A DNA stretch of 64,000 bases from Caballeronia humi (GTDB lineage Bacteria; Pseudomonadota; Gammaproteobacteria; Burkholderiales; Burkholderiaceae), in contig NZ_FCNW02000005.1 in the NCBI RefSeq assembly GCF_001544475.1, positions 186,001-250,000 of the forward strand. The letters are read 5' to 3'. The position numbers were made by a program, and so were the translations under genes. Shown piece by piece: positions 35,283 to 44,609 of this stretch. Numbering within the stretch: position 1 is the stretch's first letter; each line of letters begins with the position of its first letter. A model generated the notes under the pieces. The model saw only the letters and a list, made by a program, of their open reading frames with translations. It ran no database searches and had not been told where the DNA came from.

Positions 35283-36371
35283 ATGACGCGAAAGATCGGT
35301 CCGAACCAAACGCTTGGAGTGGCATGTCTGGGTATTACGCATCCGCACACGTCCGGGCGCGTCAAGGCGATTCAGCGACGCACCGACGCGAAGATGCTCG
35401 GCGCGTGGGATACGAGTCCGCTGCTCACGCCGTTCGTGGACGCGCTCGGTCTCGAAGCGCGCTCGAAAGAGGACATTCTGGCTGACGAGAATGTTCACGT
35501 CGTGCTCGTTCATTCGAAGAGCGAGAAGATGGCCGACCTGACCATCGAGGCGCTCGAAGCAGGCAAGGCTGTGCTGTGCGAAAAGCCCGCCGGGCGAAGC
35601 TCGACCGATGCGAAGCGCATCGTCGAGGCGGTGGAGCGCACGGGCGGGCTCGTGCAGGTGGGTTACTGCTGGCGCTTCGCGCCGTCGGTCGATGCGATGC
35701 AGGCGGCGCTCAAGAGCGGCCGTCTCGGCAAGGTGGTGCAGGTACGTGCGCACGGCGGCTGTTCGCACGACGAGGCAGGCACGGCCCACATGACGCAGCC
35801 CGGTGATATCGGCGGTGCGGTGTTTGTCATCGGCTGTCATCTGGTGGACCGCATCCTTTTGCACTTTGGCATGCCGCGCTCCATCAACGCACGCATCGCG
35901 AAGTTCCCGAACTTTCACGGCGACGAGTCGCGTGAAGATGCGGCGGGCGCAGTGCTGAACTACGACGACAAGATCGTCACGGTCGACTTCATGTCGTGGG
36001 ACGTGTTGCCGTGGACAGAGAGCTGGGACATCACCGCTTACGGCACGGAAGGCATCATGTCGTCCCGTTCGCTGCCGTCGAGCTACAAGATTTACGACGC
36101 GGGCAAGGGCGAGCATCCCGAAGGCTGGACGGAATGGCAGGAAACGAGCTTCCCGGAGATCTGGGCCACGAAGAAAACCGAGTACTCGCCGGACATCGCC
36201 GAGATCGGTAATCCGGTGTACTTCGACCGCGAATCGAATGCGTTCTTCGATGCGCTTCGCAACGGCACGCCGTCGGTCGTGCCGGCAACGCAGGCATACA
36301 ACATCAGCCGCGTGATCGAAGCGATGTTCGCTTCGTCGAAAGAAGCGGGCGCGGAAATTCATATCGATTGA
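35283..36371 (+). CDS. Second Gfo/Idh/MocA oxidoreductase, divergent type
   Basis: 362 residues. The fold is Gfo/Idh, with Lys101 (CEKPAGRSS) and His186 (VIGCHLVDR) in catalytic positions. The Rossmann loop is unusual: VACLGITHPHTSGR replaces the Gly-X-Gly-X-X-Gly pattern. It shares a promoter-proximal position with the IolG-like enzyme (24-base gap, GGAGG site). It may oxidise or reduce a second position, or serve as a reductase for a 3-keto sugar. Substrate unknown. Confidence 0.8.
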   Translation: MTRKIGPNQTLGVACLGITHPHTSGRVKAIQRRTDAKMLGAWDTSPLLTPFVDALGLEARSKEDILADENVHVVLVHSKSEKMADLTIEALEAGKAVLCEKPAGRSSTDAKRIVEAVERTGGLVQVGYCWRFAPSVDAMQAALKSGRLGKVVQVRAHGGCSHDEAGTAHMTQPGDIGGAVFVIGCHLVDRILLHFGMPRSINARIAKFPNFHGDESREDAAGAVLNYDDKIVTVDFMSWDVLPWTESWDITAYGTEGIMSSRSLPSSYKIYDAGKGEHPEGWTEWQETSFPEIWATKKTEYSPDIAEIGNPVYFDRESNAFFDALRNGTPSVVPATQAYNISRVIEAMFASSKEAGAEIHID

Positions 36372-36464
36372 ACGTTCGAAAGGCTGGTGCCTTCGGGCGC
36401 CAGCCGCTGGCACAGACGAATCGAAATGTATATTTAAATAGGTAATCCTAAACAGGAGACAGAC

Positions 36465-37535
36465 ATGAACATCTTGAAGAACGTTGCGATCGCCCTTGCC
36501 GCTTCGGCCGCGTTCGCCGTAGTATCCGGTTCCGCTTACGCCGAGGACAAGGGCGTGGTCGGTATTTCGCTGCCGGACAAGACCGAATCGCGCTGGATCA
36601 CCGACGGCAAGAGCATGGTCGAGGCATTGAAGGCCAAGGGCTACACAGCCGACCTGCAGTACGCGAACTATGACGTGCCGACCCAGGTCAACCAGGTCGA
36701 GAACATGCTGGCTAAGGGCGTTAAGGCGCTAATCATCGCGCCGATCGATGGCAAGACTTTTTCCGATGCGCTCGCACTCGCGCAGAAGCGCCACATCAAG
36801 GTCATCTCATACGACCGGCTGATCAGCCAGACGAAGGACGTCGACTACTACGCGACCTTCGACAACTACGGCGTAGGCGTGCTTCAAGGTCAAAGCATCG
36901 TTACCGCGTGGCAGAAGAGCGGAAGCAAGACGCCGTACAACATCGAGATATTCGGTGGATCGTCGGACGACAACAACGCGCACATGGTCTACGCAGGCGG
37001 CATGTCGGTGCTCAAGCCCTACATCGACAGCGGCAAGTTCATCATCCGCAGCAAGCAGGTGGCGTTCGACAAGGTCGCGACGCGCAACTGGGACGGCGCG
37101 ACCGCTCAGTCCCGCATGGACAACCTGCTGAGCGCCTTCTACGGCAAGGATCACCTCGACGCCGTCTGGACGCCCAACGATGCAATCGCGATCGGTGTGA
37201 TCTCGTCGCTCAAGGGTGTCGGCTACGGTTCGCCGCAGCAGGTGATGGCGGTGGTGACGGGACAGGACGCGGATGTGCAGAACATCAAGGCGATCATCCG
37301 CGGCGATCAGACGACAACCGTCTTCAAGGACACGCGCAAGCTCGCGAGCGTGACGGCCGACATGGTGGACGACGCGCTCACCGGCAAGACCGTTGCCGTC
37401 AACGATACGAAGAGCTACAACAACGGCGCCAAGATCGTTCCGACGTACCTCGTCAAACCCATCCTCGTCGACAAAGCGAACTATCAGTCGGAACTGGTCA
37501 CGAGCGGTTACTACACGCAGGCGCAAGTCAAGTAA
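36465..37535 (+). CDS. chvE: Sugar ABC transporter substrate-binding protein, ChvE type
   Basis: 356 residues. The signal peptide ends at SAYAEDKG. The first strand, [18 protein letters not shown], matches ChvE/multiple-monosaccharide binding proteins (periplasmic binding protein fold type I, Peripla_BP_4). Ligands in that family are D-sugars, sugar acids and possibly cyclitols. An AT-rich stretch (TATATTTAAATAGG, about 36429) suggests a separate promoter upstream, and AACAGGAG precedes the ATG. It starts the transporter operon chvE-gguA-gguB. Confidence 0.92.
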   Translation: MNILKNVAIALAASAAFAVVSGSAYAEDKGVVGISLPDKTESRWITDGKSMVEALKAKGYTADLQYANYDVPTQVNQVENMLAKGVKALIIAPIDGKTFSDALALAQKRHIKVISYDRLISQTKDVDYYATFDNYGVGVLQGQSIVTAWQKSGSKTPYNIEIFGGSSDDNNAHMVYAGGMSVLKPYIDSGKFIIRSKQVAFDKVATRNWDGATAQSRMDNLLSAFYGKDHLDAVWTPNDAIAIGVISSLKGVGYGSPQQVMAVVTGQDADVQNIKAIIRGDQTTTVFKDTRKLASVTADMVDDALTGKTVAVNDTKSYNNGAKIVPTYLVKPILVDKANYQSELVTSGYYTQAQVK

Positions 37536-37627
37536 GGCACGTGCAGCATTCGCGTCGCGGGGATTCCGACGGAATTCCCGCATCACGCAAGCACGTGTCT
37601 AGCGTGACCAACCAGAGGAGTTTAACG

Positions 37628-39166
37628 ATGGATACCATTCTGGAGATGCGCGGCATTCAGAAGAGCTTTGGCGCGGTCAAAGCCCTGAATAACGTGAACA
37701 TGAGCGTCCGGAAAGGCGAGATTCACGCCATATGCGGCGAAAACGGCGCGGGCAAGTCCACGCTGATGAAGATCCTGAGCGGCGTCTATCCGCATGGCTC
37801 TTATGGCGGTGACGTGCTGTACGACGGCGAGGAACGCGCCTTCGGCGATATCTCCGACAGCGAAGCGATCGGAATCGTCATCATTCACCAGGAACTCGCA
37901 CTGGTGCCGATGCTTTCGATCACGGAGAACATTTTTCTTGGTAACGAGCAGTCGAAGCATGGCGTGATCGAGTGGCAGGTGTCGCGTTCGAAAGCGAAGG
38001 ACTTGCTCGCCAAGGTAGGGCTGACGGACTCGCCGGATACGCCGGTCGGCACGCTCGGCATCGGCAAGCAGCAACTCATCGAAATTGCCAAGGCATTGTC
38101 AAAGGAAGTCCGGCTGCTGATTCTCGACGAGCCTACCGCCAGCCTGAACGAGAAAGACAGCGACACGCTGCTCGATCTGCTGCTCGAATTGAAGGCTCGC
38201 GGTGTGACGTCGATCATCATTTCGCACAAGCTCAACGAGATCTCGCGCGTCGCGGACGGCATCACCGTGATCCGTGACGGCTCGACGGTCGATGCACTCG
38301 ACTGCCGGACCGAAACCGTGAGCGAGGACCGCATCATCAAGGCGATGGTCGGCCGCGAGATGTCGGACCGGTACCCGGCGCGTACGCCGGATATCGGCGA
38401 GGTGATCTTCGAGATCAAGGACTGGCGCGTGCAGCACCCGACGCAACGCAACCGCGCCATGATCAAAGGCGTCAACCTCAAGGCGCGAAAGGGCGAAATC
38501 GTAGGTATTGCCGGACTGATGGGTTCGGGACGTACAGAGCTTGCGATGAGCGTCTTCGGCAGAACGTATGGGCAGGACATCACCGGTACGGTGCTGATGC
38601 ACGGAAAGCCAGTGGACGTCTCGTCGGTGCAGAAGGCCATCAAGGCCGGCATCGCCTACGTGACCGAGGACCGCAAGGGCAACGGCTTGCTGCTCGACGA
38701 CAACATCCAGAGAAACATCTCGCTCGCGAACCTGGGCGGCGTGTCGAAGCTCGGTGTCGTCAACGAACACGAGGAGATCACCGTCGCGGCGGATTTCCTC
38801 AAGAAGCTCCGGATTCGTGCGCACGGTGTCACGCACGTCGTAGGGAATCTGTCGGGCGGCAATCAGCAAAAGGTCGTGATCAGCAAATGGCTGTTCTCCG
38901 ATCCCGAAGTGCTCATCCTCGACGAACCCACGCGCGGTATCGACGTGGGCGCGAAATACGAGATCTACAACATCATGAATCAAGCGGTTGCGGCAGGTAA
39001 GTGCGTCGTCATGATCTCCTCGGAAATGCCCGAGTTGCTTGGCATGTGCGACCGCATCTATGTCATGAACGAAGGCCGGTTTGTCGGCGAATTTACCGCG
39101 GAAGAAGTCTCGCAGGAGAAGATCATGCGGGCGATCATGCGAAACGGAGGCATCGAAAATGCGTAA
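37628..39166 (+). CDS. gguA: Sugar ABC transporter ATP-binding protein, GguA type (two NBDs)
   Basis: 512 residues in two nucleotide-binding halves. The first has Walker [11 protein letters not shown] (residues 36-45) and Walker [11 protein letters not shown], but a degenerate signature ([17 protein letters not shown]). The second has a degenerate Walker A ([10 protein letters not shown]) and a proper signature LSGGNQQKV with [10 protein letters not shown]. This asymmetry is normal for the CUT2 sugar importers. It powers uptake at the inner membrane together with ChvE and GguB. The ATG at 37628 follows AGGAG; the stop overlaps the permease start by 8 bases. Confidence 0.94.
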   Translation: MDTILEMRGIQKSFGAVKALNNVNMSVRKGEIHAICGENGAGKSTLMKILSGVYPHGSYGGDVLYDGEERAFGDISDSEAIGIVIIHQELALVPMLSITENIFLGNEQSKHGVIEWQVSRSKAKDLLAKVGLTDSPDTPVGTLGIGKQQLIEIAKALSKEVRLLILDEPTASLNEKDSDTLLDLLLELKARGVTSIIISHKLNEISRVADGITVIRDGSTVDALDCRTETVSEDRIIKAMVGREMSDRYPARTPDIGEVIFEIKDWRVQHPTQRNRAMIKGVNLKARKGEIVGIAGLMGSGRTELAMSVFGRTYGQDITGTVLMHGKPVDVSSVQKAIKAGIAYVTEDRKGNGLLLDDNIQRNISLANLGGVSKLGVVNEHEEITVAADFLKKLRIRAHGVTHVVGNLSGGNQQKVVISKWLFSDPEVLILDEPTRGIDVGAKYEIYNIMNQAVAAGKCVVMISSEMPELLGMCDRIYVMNEGRFVGEFTAEEVSQEKIMRAIMRNGGIENA

Positions 39167-40367
39167 GGCTCTTTCCCCAACGGCTCCCGATGGCGCCGAA
39201 ATCAAGAACAGCGAATTCCTCAGTCTGCTCAAACGCGGCGCCAGCGAATACGGGTTGCTGTTCTCACTCGTCGTCATCATGGCGTTCTTCCAGGTATCGA
39301 CGAGTGGCGTCCTGATGCAGCCGCTCAACCTCACGAATCTGGTGCTGCAAAACAGCTACATCGTCATCATGGCGCTTGGCATGCTGATGGTGATCGTTGC
39401 AGGTCACATCGACCTGTCCGTCGGATCGACGGCCGGTCTGGTCGGTGCGCTGGCAGCGGTCCTGATGGTGCAATACGAAGTCAACTACGTCTGGGCGACC
39501 TTTATCTGTCTCGCGGCCGGTGCGTTGATCGGTGCAATCCAGGGCTACTGGATCGCGTTCTGGCGGATGCCTTCGTTCATCGTCACGCTGGCGGGGATGC
39601 TGGTCTTTCGCGGCCTGACGAACCTCGTGCTCGAAGGGCAATCCATCGGACCGTTCCCGGCTGCGTTCGGTACCGTCAGTTCGGGCTTCATTCCCGATGT
39701 ATTCCACGGTTCCGGCCTTCACCTCACGTCGATTCTTCTCGGCATCTTCGTGGGTGTCCTGTTCTTCGTGATCGAACTCCGCAATCGTGCGGGCGCCGCC
39801 CGATACGGCATGGAGAGTCAGGCGTTCTCGATGTTTGTTGCGAAGAACATTGTCCTGACCGGTTTGATTGTTTTCTTCTGCTACCTGCTCGCGTCGTATC
39901 GCGGCCTGCCGACGGTCCTCGTGATCATGGGCGTGCTGATCGGCGTGTACACGTTCGTAATGAACCGCACCACGATCGGCCGACGGGTGTATGCGGTCGG
40001 CGGCAACGCCAAGGCGGCTCGCCTGTCGGGGGTCAGCGTGCCGGCCGTCAGCTTCCTCACTTTCGTGAACATGGGCGTTCTGGCCGCCCTGGCAGGCCTC
40101 ATCTTCGCGGCACGGCTGAATAGCGGCACGCCGAAGGCCGGCACCGGCTTCGAACTCGATGTGATCGCGGCGTGCTTCATCGGCGGTGCGTCGGCATCGG
40201 GTGGCGTGGGGAAGGTGGTCGGAGCGGTGGTGGGGGCATTCATTATGGGCGTCATGAATAACGGCATGTCGATCATGGGCATCGGCGTCGATTACCAGCA
40301 GGTGATCAAGGGTGTCGTGCTGCTCGCAGCCGTCTTCGTCGACGTCTATAACAAGAACAAGGCTTGA
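39159..40367 (+). CDS. gguB: Sugar ABC transporter permease, GguB type
   Basis: 402 residues with about ten helices and the CUT2 permease signatures [20 protein letters not shown] and [18 protein letters not shown]. The final part [14 protein letters not shown] is typical. It forms the membrane channel of the ChvE-GguA-GguB system. Start is coupled to gguA by overlap. A Dabb gene follows 79 bases downstream. Confidence 0.94.
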   Translation: MRKALSPTAPDGAEIKNSEFLSLLKRGASEYGLLFSLVVIMAFFQVSTSGVLMQPLNLTNLVLQNSYIVIMALGMLMVIVAGHIDLSVGSTAGLVGALAAVLMVQYEVNYVWATFICLAAGALIGAIQGYWIAFWRMPSFIVTLAGMLVFRGLTNLVLEGQSIGPFPAAFGTVSSGFIPDVFHGSGLHLTSILLGIFVGVLFFVIELRNRAGAARYGMESQAFSMFVAKNIVLTGLIVFFCYLLASYRGLPTVLVIMGVLIGVYTFVMNRTTIGRRVYAVGGNAKAARLSGVSVPAVSFLTFVNMGVLAALAGLIFAARLNSGTPKAGTGFELDVIAACFIGGASASGGVGKVVGAVVGAFIMGVMNNGMSIMGIGVDYQQVIKGVVLLAAVFVDVYNKNKA

Positions 40368-40446
40368 CGTCCTTTCTCAGGGCAGACCAGATGCGGAACA
40401 CGGCAGCGCATCTGGCTCGTTCATCAGCTACACCAACGGAAACAAT

Positions 40447-40743
40447 ATGATCAAGCACATCGTGATGTGGGACGTCCGTGGCGAGACACCCGAGCAAAAG
40501 AAGCAAACCGCTCAACTCGTGAAGACCACGTTCGAGGGCCTTAGCGGCAAGATTCCGGGACTGAGCAAACTCGAGGTCGGGATGGATGTGAGCGGTGTGG
40601 ACTACGCTTGCGATGTCGTCCTGTACACAGAGTTCGAAGATCCGGAGTCGCTTGAGGCCTACGCGTCGCATCCCGAACACCTGCGCGCGAAGCAGGTTCT
40701 GGGGGACTGCCGCATCGCTCGTCACCAGGTCGATTACATCTAG
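40447..40743 (+). CDS. Dabb (stress-responsive A/B barrel) protein
   Basis: 98 residues with the Dabb ferredoxin-like barrel: MIKHIVMWDVRGETPE, IPGLSKLEVGMDVS and ESLEAYASHPEHLRAKQ. The conserved His residues (HIVMW, SHPEH) line the cavity in relatives. Dabb proteins include plant polyketide cyclases and bacterial proteins of unknown role; small-ring binding or cyclisation is the best known chemistry. It lies between the sugar transporter and maleylacetate reductase, so it probably binds a ring intermediate in the pathway. Confidence 0.85.
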   Translation: MIKHIVMWDVRGETPEQKKQTAQLVKTTFEGLSGKIPGLSKLEVGMDVSGVDYACDVVLYTEFEDPESLEAYASHPEHLRAKQVLGDCRIARHQVDYI

Positions 40744-40781
40744 GCTTGATGTTCATTCGACGGCACAGGAAGTCAAATCTC

Positions 40782-41843
40782 ATGTACGAGTTCACCTATA
40801 CCACGCAGGCGTCGAGAGTCGTATTCGGTGCCGGCAGCATGAAACTGATTCAGCAGGAAGTCGAGGCGCTCGGCGCGAAGAGGGCGCTGGTTCTCTGCAC
40901 GCCGGAACAGCAAGCGCAGGCCGAAGCGGTGTCGGCGCTTCTCGGACCGTCCAGTGCCGGCGTCTTCGACGGCGCCCAGATGCATGTGCCGATCGAGAAC
41001 GCCCGACGTGCACGCGAGCACGCGAAAGCAGTCGATGCAGACTGCGCGGTGGCGATCGGAGGCGGCTCGACGATCGGTCTCGGCAAGGCGATTGCGCTCG
41101 AATCATCCTTGCCGATCATCGCGATTCCGACGACGTATGCCGGCTCGGAAATGACGCCAATCTATGGCATCACCGAAGGTGGTTTGAAGAAAACGGGACG
41201 CGACAACAAGGTCATACCGAAGACCGTCCTTTACGATCCGGAGTTATCGATCGGACTGCCGGTTCATCTCTCACTCGTGAGCGGCCTGAATGCGATCGCA
41301 CATGCCGCCGAAGGTCTGTATGCGAGAGACGGCAATCCTGTGATGTCGCTGATGGCGGAAGAGGGCATTCGTGCGCTTGCCAACGGGCTTCGCGGTGTCA
41401 AGAAGAACGGCAAGGACAAAGCGGCGCGCAGCGATTGTCTCTATGGCGCGTGGCTTTGCGGGATGGTTCTCGGCAACGTCGGCATGGCGCTTCATCACAA
41501 GCTTTGCCATACGCTTGGCGGCACGTTCAACCTGCCGCACGCCGAGACGCATGCAATCGTTCTGCCTCATGCGCTCGCCTACAACAGCCTCGTCGCGGAC
41601 GACGCGATGGCGCGAATCGCGAGGGCGCTGAACGTGGAATCCGCGGCCGACGGCCTGTATGAGCTCAACAAGGAACTCGGCGTGCCACTCGGCCTTCGCG
41701 AACTCGGTTTGGGCGAGGCCGATCTCGACCGCGCTTGCGACGTGGCAATGTCCAATCCCTATTGGAACCCGCGACCGGTAGAAGCACAACCGCTCAGGGC
41801 ATTGCTTCAGCGTGCCTGGGAAGGCGATCGGCCGCTCGCGTAG
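40782..41843 (+). CDS. Maleylacetate reductase
   Basis: 353 residues, iron-alcohol dehydrogenase fold. GGGSTIGLGKAIAL (residues 93-106) binds NAD(P)H. The metal-site regions are SGLNAIAHAAEGL, MALHHKLCHTLGG and LPHAETHAIV. Asn replaces the usual Asp (GLNAIAH), as in maleylacetate reductases that do not need iron. It reduces maleylacetate, the product of hydroxyquinol cleavage, to 3-oxoadipate. It is the last gene of the island, 38 bases from the Dabb gene, and ends before a strong terminator. Confidence 0.93.
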   Translation: MYEFTYTTQASRVVFGAGSMKLIQQEVEALGAKRALVLCTPEQQAQAEAVSALLGPSSAGVFDGAQMHVPIENARRAREHAKAVDADCAVAIGGGSTIGLGKAIALESSLPIIAIPTTYAGSEMTPIYGITEGGLKKTGRDNKVIPKTVLYDPELSIGLPVHLSLVSGLNAIAHAAEGLYARDGNPVMSLMAEEGIRALANGLRGVKKNGKDKAARSDCLYGAWLCGMVLGNVGMALHHKLCHTLGGTFNLPHAETHAIVLPHALAYNSLVADDAMARIARALNVESAADGLYELNKELGVPLGLRELGLGEADLDRACDVAMSNPYWNPRPVEAQPLRALLQRAWEGDRPLA

Positions 41844-41850
41844 TCTCAAC

Positions 41851-41877
41851 GCCCGCTCTTATCGAAAGAGCGGGCGC
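41851..41877. terminator. Terminator closing the catabolic island
   Basis: CGCCCGCTCTT (41851-41861) pairs with AAGAGCGGGCG (41867-41877), a perfect 11-bp stem with a 5-base loop and a CTTCTTC tail. It can serve both the reductase gene and the convergent gene at 41882. Confidence 0.85.
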
Positions 41878-41881
41878 TTCT

Positions 41882-42373
41882 TCAAGCAGAAACGTTCGTG
41901 CAGGATTCACGCGGCGACAAAGCGCTCGCAGGCGCCGCTTCGCCGCCATGCTGATCCATCAGCAAGTCGATCAAGGCCGTTCCTCTGCGTCCCGTAGTGA
42001 CGTAACTTTCTCCGTCCGCAAGACCCGCTTCGCGTCCGACAGAAAACTCGGTAGCGGAATCAATATGAGCGACGATTCGATCCATATCGTGCGCTTCGAT
42101 AAGCGGAAAGACGCAACTCGCCGCGAAACGCATAGCGGCGCTCGAAACACCGGATTCTTCGACCCGCCACGCGGCGCAAATCATGAGGCTGAATCCGTGC
42201 ATATAACCGATCAGTTTGATCGGAAAGCTCGCGGGAAGCGTGCGATGATCGAACTTCGAAAACCCGGTGGTGTCATCGGTCAGCGTCGCTACGATCGCGG
42301 CTACCTTGCGCGCCGTGAGCACTTCCTGCGATTCGCCCGACGCCGCGTTGACCTGCATTAAACGCTCGAACAT
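41882..42373 (-). CDS. Hypothetical protein at the island border
   Basis: About 163 residues from the ATG at 42373, with CAGGAG upstream. It is mainly helical, with internal LIGYMHGFSLMICAAWRVEE and a polar C-terminus, and no signal peptide or TM segment of certainty. I recognise no family. It converges on the maleylacetate reductase gene and shares its terminator. Codon use looks similar to neighbours. Confidence 0.65.
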   Translation of the reverse strand: MFERLMQVNAASGESQEVLTARKVAAIVATLTDDTTGFSKFDHRTLPASFPIKLIGYMHGFSLMICAAWRVEESGVSSAAMRFAASCVFPLIEAHDMDRIVAHIDSATEFSVGREAGLADGESYVTTGRRGTALIDLLMDQHGGEAAPASALSPRESCTNVSA

Positions 42374-42755
42374 TGACTTCGATCTCCTGTAAGCGATGAG
42401 TTTCGCCGATGTGTCGTTTAAACAAGACTCCGAAGTGTTATGGGCACCCAATATCCTTCCGGAAGCGGTTCACATTGTTACCCACATTTCTTCAGATTGC
42501 AAAATACTGTTGCGTTGCCGCACTAACGCGAAAGGGGCAGAACGAGCCCGTGTTTTTAAGGCAAATTGGCGACGGCCGGCAATTGCGGTTAACCTCGAGC
42601 GCCGCGACAAATCTCCCTGCCAGTCGACGCGAAATAGGCCTGTTTTCCACCGGTGTTTGACGGATTGACCGGCCTCTTCGCGTCGATAATGGAGGAAAGG
42701 GTGCCTGGCGATCGTCGACCGGGCCCGGCCTTCCAACAAACCTGACGGTAAACCA
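42374..42755. other. Intergenic region, no gene recognised
   Basis: About 380 bases between two divergently transcribed genes. Both promoters must lie here. The centre is AT-richer (42470-42560). No operator or RNA structure that I could name. Confidence 0.4.
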
Positions 42756-43604
42756 ATGAACGAACCGGTCGCATCCCGCCTTCTGCCGCAAAAAGCGCGC
42801 ATCCTGATCGTCGACGACGACGTCACGACCATCCGCCTCATCGGTCAATTGCTCGTCGATTTCCCCGATCAACGCTTCGCGACCACCGGCGAAGGCGCGC
42901 TGGCGCTCGCGCGCGAGTGCAAGCCTGACGTAATCCTGCTCGACGCGAATCTTCCCAGCATGACCGGCTTCGACGTATGCGAGTTGTTGAAGAACGACCC
43001 CGAACTCGAGGACGTTCCCGTGATTTTCGTAACGAGCCACGATGCGCCCGCGCTGGAACTCGACGCGCTCAGAATGGGAGCCGCCGACTACCTGACCAAG
43101 CCGCTCGTCGCCTCGCAATTGCAGGCCCGTGTGCATGCGCAACTGCGCAAGCGCCAGCGCGCCCAGGGAGCAAAAGCGACGGACGCCGCATTGCCGGCGA
43201 ATGTTTTGGCGCTCGTCGCCGGTGACGCCGCCGAGCGGGAACTGCTGCAAGCGCTGACCGACCTCGGCGAGCTGCAGTTCGCGCGCGAAGGTGAAGCCGC
43301 GCTGACGCTCGCTGCCAGCCATCGTTTCGACCTGATCCTGTTCGACGTCGGCACGCATGGCACGGACGTGCTGAAAGCCCTGTCGCGTGCTCAGCGCGAC
43401 GTTCCGGTGATCGTTCTCGGCCAAGCGTTCGATGCCGAGATCGAGCGCCGCGCCTTCGACCTCGGTGCATCCGATGTCATCTTCCGACCGTTCGACACGG
43501 TGGTATTCCGTGAGCGCGTCAAGAACGCACTCGCGATACAAGGCAAGACCGAAGAAGAGGCAGCGACGCTCTTCGTAAGCGCTGCGCAATCCGATCGCTC
43601 TTAA
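42756..43604 (+). CDS. Response regulator with two receiver domains (second degenerate)
   Basis: 282 residues. The first receiver (13-125) is intact: acidic VDDDV at 19-23, phospho-acceptor Asp63 (LLDANLPSMTG), Thr93 and Lys115 (YLTKPL). The second (about 148-262) keeps Asp197 (LILFDVGTHG) but has lost the N-terminal Asp pair and has Arg in place of the conserved Lys (VIFRPFD). No output domain, so it may act through protein contact or as a phosphate sink. It converges on a diguanylate cyclase and hybrid kinase, which may be its partners. Confidence 0.85.
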   Translation: MNEPVASRLLPQKARILIVDDDVTTIRLIGQLLVDFPDQRFATTGEGALALARECKPDVILLDANLPSMTGFDVCELLKNDPELEDVPVIFVTSHDAPALELDALRMGAADYLTKPLVASQLQARVHAQLRKRQRAQGAKATDAALPANVLALVAGDAAERELLQALTDLGELQFAREGEAALTLAASHRFDLILFDVGTHGTDVLKALSRAQRDVPVIVLGQAFDAEIERRAFDLGASDVIFRPFDTVVFRERVKNALAIQGKTEEEAATLFVSAAQSDRS

Positions 43605-43630
43605 CACCTGATCCGATCTGAGACTCAATC

Positions 43631-43661
43631 AAGCGAGGCAATGAAAGTTGCCTCGCTTTTC
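43631..43661 (+). terminator. Terminator of the response regulator gene
   Basis: AAGCGAGGCAA (43631-43641) pairs perfectly with TTGCCTCGCTT (43648-43658), 6-base loop, then TTTT-type tail. It sits between the convergent genes. Confidence 0.9.
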
Positions 43662-43666
43662 AGCGT

Positions 43667-44608
43667 TTACCCGCCGAAAGCAACATTGACCCGCGCGCGC
43701 CCGGCAAGCTTGGCGGCATAGAGTGCCTCATCCGCGGCGCGCAACAGTCCTGCGGGCGAGAGATCGCGAGCCGGTGCGACCGATGCCACGCCAAGCGAAA
43801 TCGTCACCCACGGCTCGACCGCGGACGCCACATGTTCGATCGACAGCGCGCGCACGGCCGCCAGCATGCGTTCGGCGATACTGACCGCGCCAGGCAGGGC
43901 CGTCTTCGGCAAGAGGCACGCGAATTCTTCGCCGCCGTATCGCGCGACGGTGTCGTAGGGGCGTCGCAACGTCTCCGAGAGCGCCCGGGCGACAGCCTTC
44001 AGGCAACCGTCTCCGGCCTGATGCCCGTAACGGTCGTTATAGCGCTTGAAGTAATCCACGTCCACGATCACGAGCGACAGCGGCGCGTTCTCGCGAATGC
44101 AATGCCGCCAGTCGGCCTGGAAGTCCTCGTCGAACTTGCGACGGTTCGCGACGCCCGTCAGGCCATCGAGCAGCGCGCTTGCGCGCAGCAGATCGCCTTG
44201 CAGCTTGAGCGTGAGATGAGTGCGCACGCGGGCGCGCGTGACGACCGGATTGATCGGCTTGACGATGAAATCGACGGCGCCGAGTTCAAGCCCCTTGACC
44301 TCGTCGTCTTCCTGATCCTGCGAAGTGATGAAGATCACAGGTACGCCGCTCGTCGTGGGGTCCGCCTTGAGCCGCCGGCAGACCTCGTGTCCGTCGAGGT
44401 CGTCCATGACCACGTCGAGCAGGATCAAATCGGGCATCTCGGTTTGACACACCTGAATCGCCTGCGCGCCACTCGTCGCCATGAACACATCACAGCTTTC
44501 GCGGAACAACTCGAACAACACGCGGATGATCACGGGCTGGTCATCGGCGATCAGGAGTTTCGGACGCCGGTTCGCGTGAAGCTGCCAGCCATGCAGAAAA
44601 TCATCCAT
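43667..44608 (-). CDS. Response regulator with GGDEF domain (diguanylate cyclase)
   Basis: 313 residues. Receiver residues 17-125 hold Asp65 (LILLDVVMDDLDG) as phospho-acceptor. The GGDEF domain follows from about residue 147 (DGLTGVANRRKFD), with active-site GGEEF (225-229) and the inhibitory RxxD site RPYD (216-219) five residues before it. It makes cyclic-di-GMP in response to phosphorylation. The start at 44608 is one base after the hybrid kinase stop, so they are translated together and the kinase is the likely partner. Confidence 0.93.
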   Translation of the reverse strand: MDDFLHGWQLHANRRPKLLIADDQPVIIRVLFELFRESCDVFMATSGAQAIQVCQTEMPDLILLDVVMDDLDGHEVCRRLKADPTTSGVPVIFITSQDQEDDEVKGLELGAVDFIVKPINPVVTRARVRTHLTLKLQGDLLRASALLDGLTGVANRRKFDEDFQADWRHCIRENAPLSLVIVDVDYFKRYNDRYGHQAGDGCLKAVARALSETLRRPYDTVARYGGEEFACLLPKTALPGAVSIAERMLAAVRALSIEHVASAVEPWVTISLGVASVAPARDLSPAGLLRAADEALYAAKLAGRARVNVAFGG

Positions 44609-44609
44609 C

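Noticed and set aside
33021..36413. 1130-codon frame antisense to the dioxygenase, TIM barrel and dehydrogenase genes
   Set aside because: High GC keeps the reverse frame open. The plus-strand genes have clear families and ribosome sites; the antisense product has none.
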